A DNA stretch of 64,000 nt, from positions 79,600,914 to 79,664,913 of the forward strand of contig CM039463.1 of NCBI GenBank assembly GCA_022414725.1, written 5' to 3'. The DNA comes from Microglena sp. YARC. Taxonomy: Eukaryota; Chlorophyta; Chlorophyceae; Chlamydomonadales; Chlamydomonadaceae. The position numbers were made by a program, and so were the translations under genes. The notes beneath the pieces were generated by a model. That model saw only the letters and a list, made by a program, of their open reading frames with translations, did no database searches and was not told where the DNA came from. Shown in pieces: positions 35,129 to 42,320 of the stretch. Within the stretch, counting starts at the first letter, position 1; every line of letters starts with the position of its first letter.

Positions 35129-38100
35129 ACACAGACAGACAGACACAGACTGACAGGCAGGTAGACAGACACAGACAGACAGGCATGAAGTTGTTGCTCA
35201 TTACACGCCCAGGATGAAGCTGATGTGTTGGATGTTAAAATTATATTATATTATGCTTTTACTTAATATAAACCCGAATGAAAAAATCTCAAGAGTTTGA
35301 AGAAGGGATTACCCCAATTAAAATGTCTGTTAGCCAATTAGTTTGTTAGTTAGTCCGTCACAAACAACGTTTCCAGGTTGGATGAAAAACAATAAAAAGT
35401 TGAACATTCTATATCTTCAAAAATATTTGAATTATTTATACTGGACATATTCTCACCAGATCACATATGAGCATCGCAACATAAGAAAAGGAGCTAAGGT
35501 TTGTGTTTTTTTGCCCAAAACTACAATTAATGGGACACCTTTTCAACATTTCAGATTTGCACCATCCAAACATGTGCGCATACATAGGTTTGGGAGCAGA
35601 ATTGTTGTCAGAAATTTGAGGCGAAACATGTAAGCATCAAAATGGACGAAACATTCCCCTAGGGCACTAGTGCTATAATTAGCACTCTGACCTCACCTCA
35701 GAGCCGTGTGTGGGTTGGGCAGGGGCAAGCCACGCCACCTGCCGTTGGCCAAAACATGTGTGGGAGTACTTTGACAGAAGATGTCCCTTGCACTGCGAAT
35801 AACCCTTCTTTCCGCAAGTGCAATACCTTTAGTGCGTCCGCTCAACTGCTTGGCGTTTCAGCCGACCTTGGTGCTTGCGCACAGGCCGAGATCGGAGGCG
35901 GCCAGGCGGACACTAGATGCGGAGCCAACATTCGCTATCGTGGCCGCCTGGACGCCACAAACTAACTGCCGGAACGAGCACGTCTGGGCTGGCCCCAAAC
36001 ATTCCGTTCAGGAGGACGGGACATACCATTCACAGGGGCAGGGGCAAGCCACGCCACCTGCCGCTGGCCAAAAACCCGTTCAGGAGGACGGGACATACCG
36101 TTCACGTCTGGGCTGGGCCCAAACATGCAATACCTTGTAAACATTTCGTAAAATCAACCAGACCTCTGATTGGTCTCGTTTTTGTGCATCAAATCCTTCA
36201 AAATATAGCCAATCTACATATATGCATTGCATAAATTACAGGCACGTTCAATACTGCTTACAAATCTTAGACCCTGCAAAATTCCTCTTCTTCGTTACTT
36301 CGAAGTCAACAATGCTACAACAAGCATCGATTCAATGCAATTGAATTACATCTAATTCAATCAAATAACATTCGAATTAATAAATATCAAATAAATGCAT
36401 TCAATTCAAGTAAATGGAATTCAATTTGATTAAATAACATTGATTAAAAAAACACAACATGAAATCAAAATTTAATAAAAACCAATTTAATTCAGAACTC
36501 AGGTAATTTCATTCGGGTCGCGCCTCCAGGCGCCCTTCATAATTGAGTATACCAGTACTTAAATGCCATGTATAAAATTACTATTAAAGTAATAAAGGTT
36601 TTCATATTTAATGTATACAGGATGAAGCTGATGTGCTGAAGTGTTTATGATTGAATTCAATGTTTTGTTGTGCCTATAGACACAAAGAGGTTGCACACAT
36701 TTAAGGTGTGCACTTTCAAACTATGAAGTTGCTGTTCATTTCGTTTCTGTTATATTTGCAATCTGCTCATTTCATTTCATTCCTGTAAACATTCTAACAA
36801 CTATAACAAGAAATTGTTTCTCATTTCATCTCTGTTGTCTTTGTAATCTGCTCATCTCAATTCATTTCTGTAAACCTCAAAACTGGAACATGAATGTTTT
36901 GCTCATTTCATTTCTGTTGTCTTAGTAATCTGCTCATCTCATTTCATTTCTGTAAACCTCCAAACTGGAACATGGATGTTTTGCTCATTTCATTTCTGTT
37001 GTCTTAGTAATCTGCTCATCTCATTTCATTTCTGTAAACCTCAAAACTGGAACATGAATGTTTTGCTCATTTCATTTCTGTTGTCTTAGTAATCTGCTCA
37101 TCTCATTTCATTTCTGTAAACCTCCAAACTGGAACATGAATGTTTTGCTCATTTCATTTCTGTTGTCTCAGTAATCTGTTCATCTCATTTCATTTCTGTA
37201 AACCTCCAAGCTGGAACATGAATGTTTTGCTCATTTCATTTCTGTTGTCTTAGTAATCTGCTCATCTCATTTCATTTCTGTAAACCTCCAACCTGGAACA
37301 TGAATGTTTTGCTCATTTCATTTCTGTTGTCTTAGTAATCTGCTCATCTCATTTCATTTCTGTAAACCTCCAACCTGGAACATGAATGTTTTGCTCATTT
37401 CATTTCAGTTGTCTTAGTAATCTGCTCATCTCATTTCATTTCTGTAAACCTCCAACCTGGAACATGAAATTTTTGCTCATTTCATTTCTGTTGTCTTAGT
37501 AATCTGCTCATCGCATTTCATTTAATTTTTGTTAACTTCCAAACTTTAATATGAAGGTGCTCATTGCATTTGTTTTAGGGTTCCCCACCACCTCACATGG
37601 CTATGTTATATAATATTAGTGAATCTATAATATTATATAATATTAGTCGGAAGAGCCGTCTCACCAGAATTTTGAATTTATTTGAAAAACCCGGAAAAAC
37701 TAATTTTGTTGTGACAATATAGTAATATTAATCAATATTAGTTTTTTAAACACTAATATTAGTTGCCGTTCCCCACTTATATGCTGCTCATTTCACGTCC
37801 AGGATGAAGCAGATGTGTTGGACGCCGTTGGACAGCTCTGTCAGAATCACTTGGCTGCACAGATGCTAGCGGAGGACAAGGATCTCACTCTTGCCATTGC
37901 TAGCAAAGCAGTCGGGAGGTGTGACTTGCGACAGTGGTTTTAGGGGGAGGGGGGGGGGGGGGGGGGGAGGGGGTAGAAGGTGTATATGGCGTCATATTGA
38001 TTCATCCAGGGGGGCCGAAATAAGAGGGGGGGGGGGGGGGGAAGGGGGTAACCCTCTGTTTTTCTAACTTTATTTGTACTTGTGTAACTTCCTTGCCAGT

Positions 38101-41100
38101 GAAAAAATTCGAGCGTGAGGTACAATATTGAGAGGGGCTCAACGAGAGGAGTATGAATCTGCAGTCCTTAGTCAGTTACACCCATGGTGTAATTAGTGGG
38201 CGTCCAGAATGGAAAATCCAGGCTGGACGCAATCCAGACGTGTGTGTGTGGTGGTGTGTGTGTGGGGGGGGGGGGGGGAAGGGGGGGGGGGGGTCTTAGG
38301 GGGAAAACAACAACTTCCGATGATGCCGTCTGATTACTTATTCTTGCCTCCTCCCCCCCCCCCCCCCTCCCCCCCTCGGTCCAGGGGTAGGCCAAATAGG
38401 CTAAAGTGACTTTCCCAACCGTGACAAGAGGGGCTAAATGGAAAAGGCACTGATGAACTGAACTCCAAACAATCGTTTTACCGACGGGGGCCGTGAGTTG
38501 TAGCAACTGTGATAATTTAATTCTCTGATTAAAAAGCTGACACCTTCCCTCGGCTCACCACTTACACACACACACACACACAAACACACAAACACACACG
38601 CAGACACATAAACACACATACGCACACACATACACACATATACACACGCATACACACACATACACACGCATACACACATACACACACACATACACACACG
38701 CATACCCACAGGCATACAAACACACACACATACATACACATACACTCACAAACACACAAACACACTAACACACACGCAGACACATAAACACACATACGCA
38801 CACATATGCACACGCATCCACACACACACACACACGCATACACACATACACACACACATACACACACGCATACACACACACATACAAACACACACACATA
38901 CACACACATACACACACACAAAACACACACACACACATACACACGCATACATGCGCATACACACACACACATTCACCTCATCCATTCCAAAGGTCGCCCC
39001 ACCCAGAAGTGCGATTGGCAGCACTACACGCACTCGCCTCAACCTCAGGGGTGGAGAGAGCCACCCAGCTTCAGCAGCGCAGCAAGGCTTTGCTCTCATC
39101 AAATGCTGAAGACTGTCTGAGGGTGGCCATCTACTCTGCAGTGTCAAGCAGCTCAAGCAATGCAGCTAGGTAGATATGATTCAGCTGGGTAGATACGATT
39201 CAGCTGGGTTGGTATGATTTAGCTGGGTAAATATGATTCAGCTGTGTGTAGTAGTGTAGTAGTGTGGTTGGGAGTTGCCTTACTTGCATAGGGGTGTGGG
39301 TGCATAGAGGTGTGGGAACGTAGGTTGACTCCTCTATATTGCCCAACCTTCCCCTTCTACACCACCATAACAACGTCCTCTTTCCACGTGTCCTGTACAG
39401 CCCACCAGCGGCGGTGTTGCAATCCCTTCCACAGCGTCAATACAATTAACCGACTGTCCACAAATCACCCTAACACTGTCCTATTTCAATGTGTACAGCT
39501 CACCAGCAGCAGTGTTGCTATCCCTTCTACAGCAACCTTTTGCTGAGCTGCGAATCGCAGTGTACCGTTTCTTGACGGCCTTGTGCTTCCGCACCTGGTT
39601 TGCCGCCGAGGCCTGCCGCTGCTCCCCTCTCATCGACCACCTGCTAAAGCGCTCTGGGCCTGCCTCTCTCCTGCCTGATCTGCCAACTGCGGCCACGTCC
39701 AACATCACGCAATGGCACTACGCTTGTCTCACGGCGCTGCATGCTACTGTCCAGGTGGGTGGCATGTATGTATATATGTATGTATGTACGTATGTATGTA
39801 TGTATGTATGTTACAGTTCAAGGGTAGGCCAAATAGGCTAAAGGGACTTGCGCAGCCGCCGGGGCCTGCCGCTGCTCCCCTCTCATTGATCACCTGCTCA
39901 AGCGCTCTGGGCCTGCCTCTCTCCTGCCTGATCTACCAACTGCGGCCACGTCCAACATCACTCAATGGCACTACGCTATTCTCACTGCGTTGCATGCTAC
40001 TGTACATTTGAGTGGCATGCATGCATGCATGTATGTATGTATGTATGTATGTATGTATGTTACAGTCATACATGGTGTTACATTTGCATTTGCATCATGT
40101 CTGTTTCTGTTCACTTTTCCTGCCTTCCTGTTGTTTGATCGTCCAAATGTATGTTACAGTTCAGGGGTAGGCCAAAAAGGCTAAAGGGACTTGCCCAACC
40201 GTGATAGGAAGGGGGATGGGCATGCTGGAGGAGGTTGTTAAATTCAAAGAAGTTTGTCTGGATAAACAATTCAAATTCAAATATTAAATTATGTGCGAAC
40301 TACCGGTATTATTGGTGCAAAGTAAATTCAAATGTTAAATTATTGGTGCAAAGTAAATTCAAATATTAAATTATGTGCGGACAACCGATATTATTGGTGC
40401 AAATTAAATGAAATGTTAAATTATGTGCGAACGACCGATATTATTGGTGGGAAATACTTATCTTCAATTATCTATTCTTCATCAATAATCTTGGTGCAAC
40501 CTGATTTGAACAAAGAGACAGAGGGTGGGGGACACATCGGAGGGGGTAAGAGATAGGGTCTTATGTGGAAAAGCGAACGTTAAATGATATCAATTTCAAT
40601 ATAGCAAACTCAGCTCCACCGTCGGGCACATCATGTTTACTCTCTGATGGAAACCAGTTTGTGAATTGTCTAAATTAGACCCTCATGGTAATCTAGACAA
40701 TTGCTGAAGGCAGTACAGGCGAGTAATACCCCACACACACACACCAACACCACCACTTGTCCCAACTAGACCCCCCACCACCCCCACCCACACACACACA
40801 CACCACCACCACCACCACCTGTTTGTGAATTGTCTAAAATAGACCCTCCTGGTAGTCTAGACCAGGTTGCTACATGACGCGCGCTATTTTGCTCTAGTGC
40901 GCAAGGTTTCGGTGCCCGACTGCGCTATTGACACAATTTTTTTTGAACCCCCTCTGGGCGCATCGCGCAGATTTCCGTTTTCAGTTGAATCAAAAGCGCA
41001 ACCCAAAAGGAGGCAGTTGCGTCAAAAGGGCAGCCCAAAATGACAAAACGTAGTACCCTGATCTAGACTTGCTCCTGATCATTCGAGGTTGGGCCAGTGC

Positions 41101-42320
41101 CTTAAGCCCATTTGGCTAACCTAAAAAAAACATAAAATAACTACAACATACAAACAGAGGTTGATGGGTTTCATTGTAGATCTCTAGAGTCGCTGGTATG
41201 TGTCAAACGACCCAACTCCTTGGGTTGACATCCTCTTCATAACAAAGCATGCCTCACCCATGTACTCAGCTTAGTCAAAATAGCAGGGTGCACGGGTCCA
41301 CCTAATGGTCGGCCCCAAGTGTGGGAACCTTGGAACCTTGGAAGCATGCATTGGCATGTTCGGATGCATCTGCCACGGAGTAGAAGAGACCATTTTTTGT
41401 TGTTGTGAAAGAGATTTCACTCCAGGAGGTGGGTCTCCCGACACAAACCAGCAGCACCGAGGATTCAGTTTGAATGGTGTTGCCACTCCTACAAAAGAGT
41501 AGGCGCACTTCAGGCTTGTCATACCGACCCTCGACCAAACAACCTTTCACCACTACCCCTATTGACATGCATCGGTCGTGGAGTTGAACAGACCAAGGCA
41601 CTGCATCGGCAGCGCACAAACACCTGTCTGGCAATGACGTCAGCTTGACAAGATCGGCAACTGAAGACCGACTGAATTACACTACATTACACTACATTAC
41701 ACGACTATTTTAAACAAGGGTTGTTGTTACTGTCGCATTACTCGGCTGGGGCCGACCAACTACGGCTCTCTTACTCTCTACTGTGTTGCGAGCATCCTTG
41801 CGCCTGAGTACCGGCCATGCTTATTTCATTTATACCAGTAGGATGTAGAGATGTATGTGTAGCTACCTCACTCATGTACTCAACTACACCACACCTCTCT
41901 ACTGTGTTGCAAGCATCCTTGCACCTGAGTGCCAGCCATGCTGATTTCATCAATACTAGTATGATAGAGATGAGAGATGTATGTATAGTTACCTCACTCA
42001 TGTACTCAACTACACCACACCTCTCTACTGTGTTGCCAGCATCCTTGCACCTGATTGCCGGCCATGCTGATTTCATCAAAATTAGTAGGATAGAGATCAG
42101 AGATGTATGTATAGCTTCTTCATTCATGTATTCACCTAGACCACACCTCTCTACTGTGATGCAGGCATCCTTGAAACTCAGTGCCAATGACGCCGATTAC
42201 ATCCACACCAGAACCCTCCAAACAATAGCCGAGGAGCTGCATGAGATGGTGCGAGCGGGACCATTCGGCAGCAAGCTCGTTTTTACAGCGGAACCTCAAG
42301 TTGCTACAGCCCAACTGTAG
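19866..42320 (+). CDS. PSMD5: PSMD5 (26S proteasome assembly chaperone S5b), ten exons, complete
   Basis: PSMD5/S5b is a HEAT/ARM-repeat chaperone that binds the Rpt1-Rpt2-Rpn1 base module during 26S proteasome assembly. Exons: 19866-19996, 21949-22031, 22581-22783, 26865-27081, 28281-28525, 32936-33088, 37803-37918, 38993-39169, 39499-39754 and 42165-42320. They sum to 1737 nt, 578 residues, against about 500 in animals. Phases agree at every junction and there is no internal stop. Recognisable blocks include [74 protein letters not shown] and the hallmark [17 protein letters not shown], where human has QPFPELHCAALKVFTAI. All junctions are GT-AG except the exon 6 acceptor, which lacks AG. 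Introns total about 20.7 kb and are mostly tandem repeats. Confidence 0.88.
20270..20392. repeat. (GATG)n / (GGGAT)n microsatellite, PSMD5 intron 1
   Basis: Tandem GGAT(G) words, becoming GGGATG towards the end. Confidence 0.9.
20600..21430 (+). repeat. Ladder of decoy exon 2 acceptors in PSMD5 intron 1
   Basis: Units of ~108 bp repeat CCCTCTCTCTATCCCACCCAG followed by GTTGGTTGGTTCAGAGCTGG. This is a diverged copy of the real exon 2 acceptor and exon start at 21931-21970. Decoy AGs end at 20624, 20699, 20805, 20915, 21024, 21131 and 21239; the copy at ~21375 has lost its AG. The real copy lies last and nearest the exon. Confidence 0.85.
21445..21910 (-). repeat. Dispersed repeat family R2, copy 2, split by a minisatellite
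   Basis: The left part (21445-21565) and right part (21790-21905) match 34670-34860 in reverse orientation. Between them is a ~38-bp minisatellite based on CCAACTGTACCTCCACCCCA. Only 40 bp separate this copy from the true exon 2 acceptor. Confidence 0.7.
21949..22031 (+). CDS. PSMD5: PSMD5 exon 2
   Basis: [20 protein letters not shown] then KVFGTAV. 83 nt, phase 2 in and phase 1 out, with a GTAG|GTGAGC donor. The acceptor TCCCACCCAG is the last of a ladder of near-identical sites. Confidence 0.82.
22377..22444. repeat. (TC)n microsatellite
   Basis: About 68 bp of pure CT in PSMD5 intron 2. Confidence 0.95.
22581..22783 (+). CDS. PSMD5: PSMD5 exon 3
   Basis: [20 protein letters not shown], then [20 protein letters not shown] and on to LLQLLIAVQ. 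203 nt, phase 1 to 0, acceptor ACCACCCCAG, donor CAG|GTAGCT. This is the HEAT unit aligned to human PSMD5 HPDDSVKILTLSQIGRI. Confidence 0.88.
22822..23165 (+). repeat. Dispersed repeat family R4, copy 1
   Basis: CGTCGCAAATTGAGCGACTCG and a GTGCGACCC block are shared with 31675-31775. The copy is interrupted by TG and G runs at 22935-22973. Confidence 0.55.
23190..25375. repeat. 112-bp tandem repeat, about 18 copies, PSMD5 intron 3
   Basis: The unit includes CACAGTCGCTTTCATGAACC, GGTATGGAGGGTAACCCACC and ACTTGCTCGTACTAGCTTTG. The 23240-24110 units are near identical with 112-bp spacing. The later units (24110-25375) are more diverged and carry an additional CAAACCACCACAGCCAC...CCCTCACACCT segment. 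Confidence 0.92.
25404..25555. repeat. 24-bp minisatellite
   Basis: Repeats of CAGCAGTACCACGTCACGGCA with small changes, about six units. Confidence 0.85.
25690..26864 (+). repeat. Ladder of decoy exon 4 starts in PSMD5 intron 3
   Basis: Nine tandem units of 100-145 bp precede the real exon 4. Each has a pyrimidine tract, CCTCCCCAG, and about 70 nt of exon 4 start still reading [21 protein letters not shown] peptides. Decoy AGs end at 25716, 25847, 25976, 26105, 26232, 26363, 26474, 26604 and 26734; the real one ends at 26864. After the exon piece the units run into intron sequence (ATCACGTGCC...) instead of exon 4. Confidence 0.88.
26865..27081 (+). CDS. PSMD5: PSMD5 exon 4
   Basis: [20 protein letters not shown], then [20 protein letters not shown] and [12 protein letters not shown]. 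217 nt, phase 0 to 1, donor GGAG|GTGAGG. It is the only copy of the ladder that continues into the rest of the exon from this acceptor. Confidence 0.85.
27120..27610 (+). repeat. Duplicated exon 4 3' ends with donors, PSMD5 intron 4
   Basis: Copies of GAGGTGGCTGGCAGTAGCGA...GAAGGAGGTGAGG lie near 27160-27212, 27258-27300, 27345-27470 and 27550-27600. The 27345-27470 copy holds over 110 nt of exon 4 in frame ([20 protein letters not shown]), then its donor. G-rich spacers separate them. Confidence 0.85.
27640..28280 (+). repeat. Duplicated exon 5 starts with acceptors, PSMD5 intron 4
   Basis: Five units of ~120 bp repeat ACGTGCAGGCCTGATTGACC then CTTGAGAGAGCTCAGCGA. Acceptor AG is intact in units ending at 27659, 27778 and 27897, and lost in the units at ~28008 (GCAT) and ~28141 (GCAC). 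The true exon 5 follows at 28281. Confidence 0.87.
28281..28525 (+). CDS. PSMD5: PSMD5 exon 5
   Basis: [20 protein letters not shown] through [12 protein letters not shown] to [15 protein letters not shown]. 245 nt, phase 1 to 0, donor ACG|GTATGT. A glycine/threonine/serine-rich insert (around [14 protein letters not shown]) lies between helices. Confidence 0.87.
28526..29033 (+). repeat. Duplicated exon 5 ends and TATG/GCATG microsatellites
   Basis: Copies of CTGCAAGACCCTATGCTCTT ending in a GGTAAGTGTG or GGTATGTGTG donor lie near 28590-28620, 28750-28782 and 28853-28886, each followed by TATG repeats. 28944-29010 is a family R1 copy. Confidence 0.82.
29016..29310 (+). repeat. Exon 5 3'-half copy carrying a 19-bp coding-derived minisatellite
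   Basis: A copy of the exon 5 tail (GCAACGTGGATCAACTCTG... to CCTATGCTCTTCACGGTATG). Inside it the segment GTGCTCCCTCTGTTCTCCA is repeated about 12 times, an expansion of exon 5 GTGCTCCCTCTGCTT. It keeps the donor. Confidence 0.88.
29455..30270 (+). repeat. ~120-bp tandem repeat derived from the exon 5 donor region
   Basis: Units contain ATGCTCTTCA(C/T)(G/T)GTATGTG, TTTGGCCGGGGGCAAGTAGC, TTGGCTGTAGGTCGCAGA and ACTATTTTCTTG. About six copies. The ATGCTCTTCACGGTATGTG part is the exon 5 end plus donor. Confidence 0.83.
30271..31025. other. PSMD5 intron 5 unique stretch, no feature found
   Basis: AT-rich, with ACAAATGTA/TACGTA words at 30300-30480 and 30880-30975. No coding signature or known element recognised. 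Confidence 0.5.
31026..31210 (+). mobile_element. AT-rich MITE-like family R3, copy 2
   Basis: GGGGTCGGCTATGTTATATA to TTAGTTGCTGTTCCC. It matches 37600-37774 and the reverse of 14853-15039, with imperfect terminal inverted repeats. Confidence 0.72.
31675..31768 (+). repeat. Dispersed repeat family R4, copy 2
   Basis: GCAAATTGAGCGACTCG and CGTGCGACCCGAGTGCGAC match 22822-22890. A hAT-type MITE is inserted at its right side. Confidence 0.55.
31777..31971. mobile_element. hAT-type MITE with 8-bp target duplication
   Basis: 195 bp with inverted ends CAGGGTACTAC / GTAGTACCCTG and an exact 8-bp direct repeat CTGACTAG on both sides (31769-31776 and 31972-31979). An 8-bp TSD with CAGGG ends is the hAT superfamily signature. 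The interior is rich in GCGC words and has no transposase, so it is non-autonomous. Confidence 0.88.
32080..32150. repeat. ATTCAAAGATATTC tandem repeat split by a SINE
   Basis: Tandem TTCATTCAAAGATGTTCA words continue after the SINE at 32417-32490. Confidence 0.75.
32151..32416 (+). mobile_element. tRNA-derived SINE with target duplication
   Basis: 266 bp with a B box (GGTTCGAACCCC, 32229-32240), a weak A box near 32170, an unrelated body and an (ATTT)n tail. The flanks are AACAAGATGTTC (32139-32150) and AACAAGATATTC (32417-32428), a 12-bp TSD with one mismatch. This is the standard structure of a LINE-mobilised SINE. Confidence 0.8.
32610..32910. repeat. C-run and (CA)n block with a copy of the exon 6 acceptor
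   Basis: Low-complexity C and CA tracts. At 32704-32748 a copy of the exon 6 boundary has an intact acceptor: CACCTCACAG|GGCGCCATGC, AG ending at 32724. It is then lost into CA repeats after about 24 nt of exon. Confidence 0.85.
32936..33088 (+). CDS. PSMD5: PSMD5 exon 6 (acceptor lacks AG)
   Basis: [20 protein letters not shown], then [18 protein letters not shown] to GDASVQ. 153 nt, phase 0 both ends, donor CAG|GTGGGA. The 3' junction reads CACTTCACG|GGAGCC. Compared with its intact duplicate at 32724 one A is missing, so no AG is present at the required position. Exon identity is supported by frame and by fit between exons 5 and 7; the exact start is inferred. Confidence 0.72.
33290..33435 (+). 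repeat. Short repeat shared with 34140-34245
   Basis: Both segments share a diverged ~75-bp core (TTAAGCAT.CC.TGA.ACTGGCTCG and TTCCGAATCCGC). A LINE fragment lies between them. Function unknown. Confidence 0.5.
33436..34099 (-). pseudogene. Non-LTR retrotransposon 3' end (LINE ORF2 C-terminus)
   Basis: The minus frame 33719-34099 has the zinc-ribbon pattern found after the reverse transcriptase of many LINEs: RHCQMCGF, then [12 protein letters not shown] and IRLRYQKLF (C-x2-C...H-x4-C). The reverse transcriptase itself is absent, so the copy is 5'-truncated. The 3' UTR follows to a (CATGT)n tail at 33436-33470, typical of LINE ends. It is inserted in PSMD5 intron 6. Confidence 0.65.
34100..34669. 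other. PSMD5 intron 6 segment, nothing recognised
   Basis: Apart from the short repeat at 34140-34245 and a TG/G-run tract at 34567-34620, I recognise nothing. Short frames on both strands have no family resemblance. Confidence 0.5.
34670..34860 (+). repeat. Dispersed repeat family R2, copy 3 (best preserved)
   Basis: It starts GCGTCGCAAGCGACGCGG, a small palindrome, and ends GGGGGCTCCGCCAAAA. It is the reference for copies at 9050 and 21445. Confidence 0.65.
35075..35190. repeat. (CAGA)n microsatellite next to a family R1 copy
   Basis: CAGACAGA repeats. 35018-35064 is a reversed R1 copy (GGGCAAGTCCCTTTAGCCTA). 35190-35235 is a copy of the exon 7 acceptor (GCTCATTACACGCCCAG|GATGAAGC), with its AG ending at 35212. 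Confidence 0.8.
35560..35640 (+). repeat. Coding-like segment shared with 52131-52215
   Basis: About 75 bp with ~85% identity to the reverse complement of 52131-52210. On plus it reads [20 protein letters not shown] then M and stop; on minus it reads YAHMFGW-like. Origin unknown. Confidence 0.55.
35700..36537 (+). mobile_element. Dispersed element family R6, copy 1
   Basis: It shares two blocks with the reverse of 53437-53960: a GGGCAGGGGCAAGCCACGCC...CAGGAGGACGGGACATACCG block and an AT-rich AATTCAAT block. It ends in a small hairpin, GCGCC-TCCA-GGCGC then CCTT. The first block is itself duplicated at 36003-36110. No transposase seen. Confidence 0.6.
36600..36640 (+). repeat. Second decoy of the exon 7 acceptor
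   Basis: ATGTATACAG|GATGAAGCTG matches the true exon 7 start GATGAAGCAGATGTG. AG ends at 36620. Confidence 0.75.
36720..37550. repeat. 82-bp tandem repeat, about ten copies
   Basis: The unit contains GCTCATTTCATTTCTGTTGT, AATCTGCTCATCTCATTTCA and AACTGGAACATGAATG. The GCTCATTTCA word also immediately precedes the real exon 7 acceptor (37786), so the unit probably derives from that pyrimidine-rich region. Confidence 0.9.
37600..37774 (+). mobile_element. AT-rich MITE-like family R3, copy 3
   Basis: GCTATGTTATATAATATTAG to TTAGTTGCCGTTCCCC. It ends only 26 bp before the exon 7 acceptor. Confidence 0.72.
37803..37918 (+). CDS. PSMD5: PSMD5 exon 7
   Basis: [20 protein letters not shown] then [18 protein letters not shown]. 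116 nt, phase 0 to 2, acceptor CGTCCAG, donor GGAG|GTGTGA. It aligns to human AVDTVGILGSNVEGKQVLQ. Confidence 0.85.
38381..38500 (+). repeat. Family R1, long copy, flanked by C runs
   Basis: CAGGGGTAGGCCAAATAGGC through CAATCGTTTTACCGACGGGG matches 18722-18845 along its length. Confidence 0.7.
38555..38975. repeat. (CA)n-rich block, PSMD5 intron 7
   Basis: CACACATA and CACGCA words for 420 bp, running up to 17 bp before the exon 8 acceptor. Cysteine/valine or histidine/threonine frames are artefacts. Confidence 0.95.
38993..39169 (+). CDS. PSMD5: PSMD5 exon 8
   Basis: [20 protein letters not shown], then [16 protein letters not shown] to [14 protein letters not shown]. 177 nt, phase 2 both ends, acceptor TTCCAAAG, donor CTAG|GTAGAT. 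The donor flank (GCTAGGTAGATATGATTCAG) is repeated four times just after the exon. Confidence 0.85.
39380..39430 (+). repeat. Decoy of the exon 9 acceptor
   Basis: TCCTGTACAG|CCCACCAGCG copies the true junction GTGTACAG|CTCACCAGCA and ~40 nt of exon 9. AG ends at 39400. Confidence 0.8.
39499..39754 (+). CDS. PSMD5: PSMD5 exon 9
   Basis: [20 protein letters not shown], then [20 protein letters not shown] to [17 protein letters not shown]. 256 nt, phase 2 to 0, donor CAG|GTGGGT. The QPFAELR..VYRFL.A block is the clearest PSMD5 signature in the window. Confidence 0.92.
39856..40005 (+). pseudogene. Partial duplicate of PSMD5 exon 9
   Basis: About 145 nt at ~93% identity to the second half of exon 9 (GGCCTGCCGCTGCTCCCCTC through GCATGCTACTGT). 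The donor is altered (GTACATTTG instead of GTCCAGGTG). A family R1 copy lies before it and TATG repeats after it. Confidence 0.9.
40152..40215 (+). repeat. Family R1 copy after a TATG tract
   Basis: TTCAGGGGTAGGCCAAAAAG then GGGACTTGCCCAACCGTGAT. Confidence 0.7.
40275..40450. repeat. ~60-bp AT-rich tandem repeat
   Basis: AAATTATGTGCG(A/G)AC(T/A)ACCG, TATTATTGGTGCAAA and TAAATTCAAAT recur three to four times. Confidence 0.75.
40863..41060. mobile_element. hAT-type MITE, second copy of the CAGGGTACTAC family
   Basis: 198 bp. The right end GTAGTACCCTG equals that of the 31777 element; the left end CAGGTTGCTAC is diverged. The target duplication is GTCTAGAC / ATCTAGAC (40855-40862 and 41061-41068), one mismatch in eight. 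The GCGC-rich interior is similar in character. Confidence 0.75.
41438..41560 (+). repeat. Dispersed repeat family R7, copy 2
   Basis: Matches 10122-10210 and 10335-10380. In this copy the two blocks are close together, so the 10 kb copy has an extra segment between them. Confidence 0.55.
41780..42164 (+). repeat. Ladder of decoy exon 10 starts, PSMD5 intron 9
   Basis: Three ~125-bp units repeat CTCTACTGTGTTGC..GCATCCTTG and about 50 nt of exon 10 start. They are followed by GATGTATGTATAG(T/C)T and CTCATGTACTCAACTACACC. In the decoys the true CAG reads CGA, CAA or CCA, moving the AG by one base; the real exon 10 has GATGCAG. Confidence 0.87.
42165..42320 (+). CDS. PSMD5: PSMD5 exon 10 and stop
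   Basis: [20 protein letters not shown], then [20 protein letters not shown] to [10 protein letters not shown] and TAG. 156 nt. It corresponds to the human C-terminus KYELVKAL..SKTIAEIFG. Confidence 0.87.
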   Translation, partial: ASLKLSANDADYIHTRTLQTIAEELHEMVRAGPFGSKLVFTAEPQVATAQL

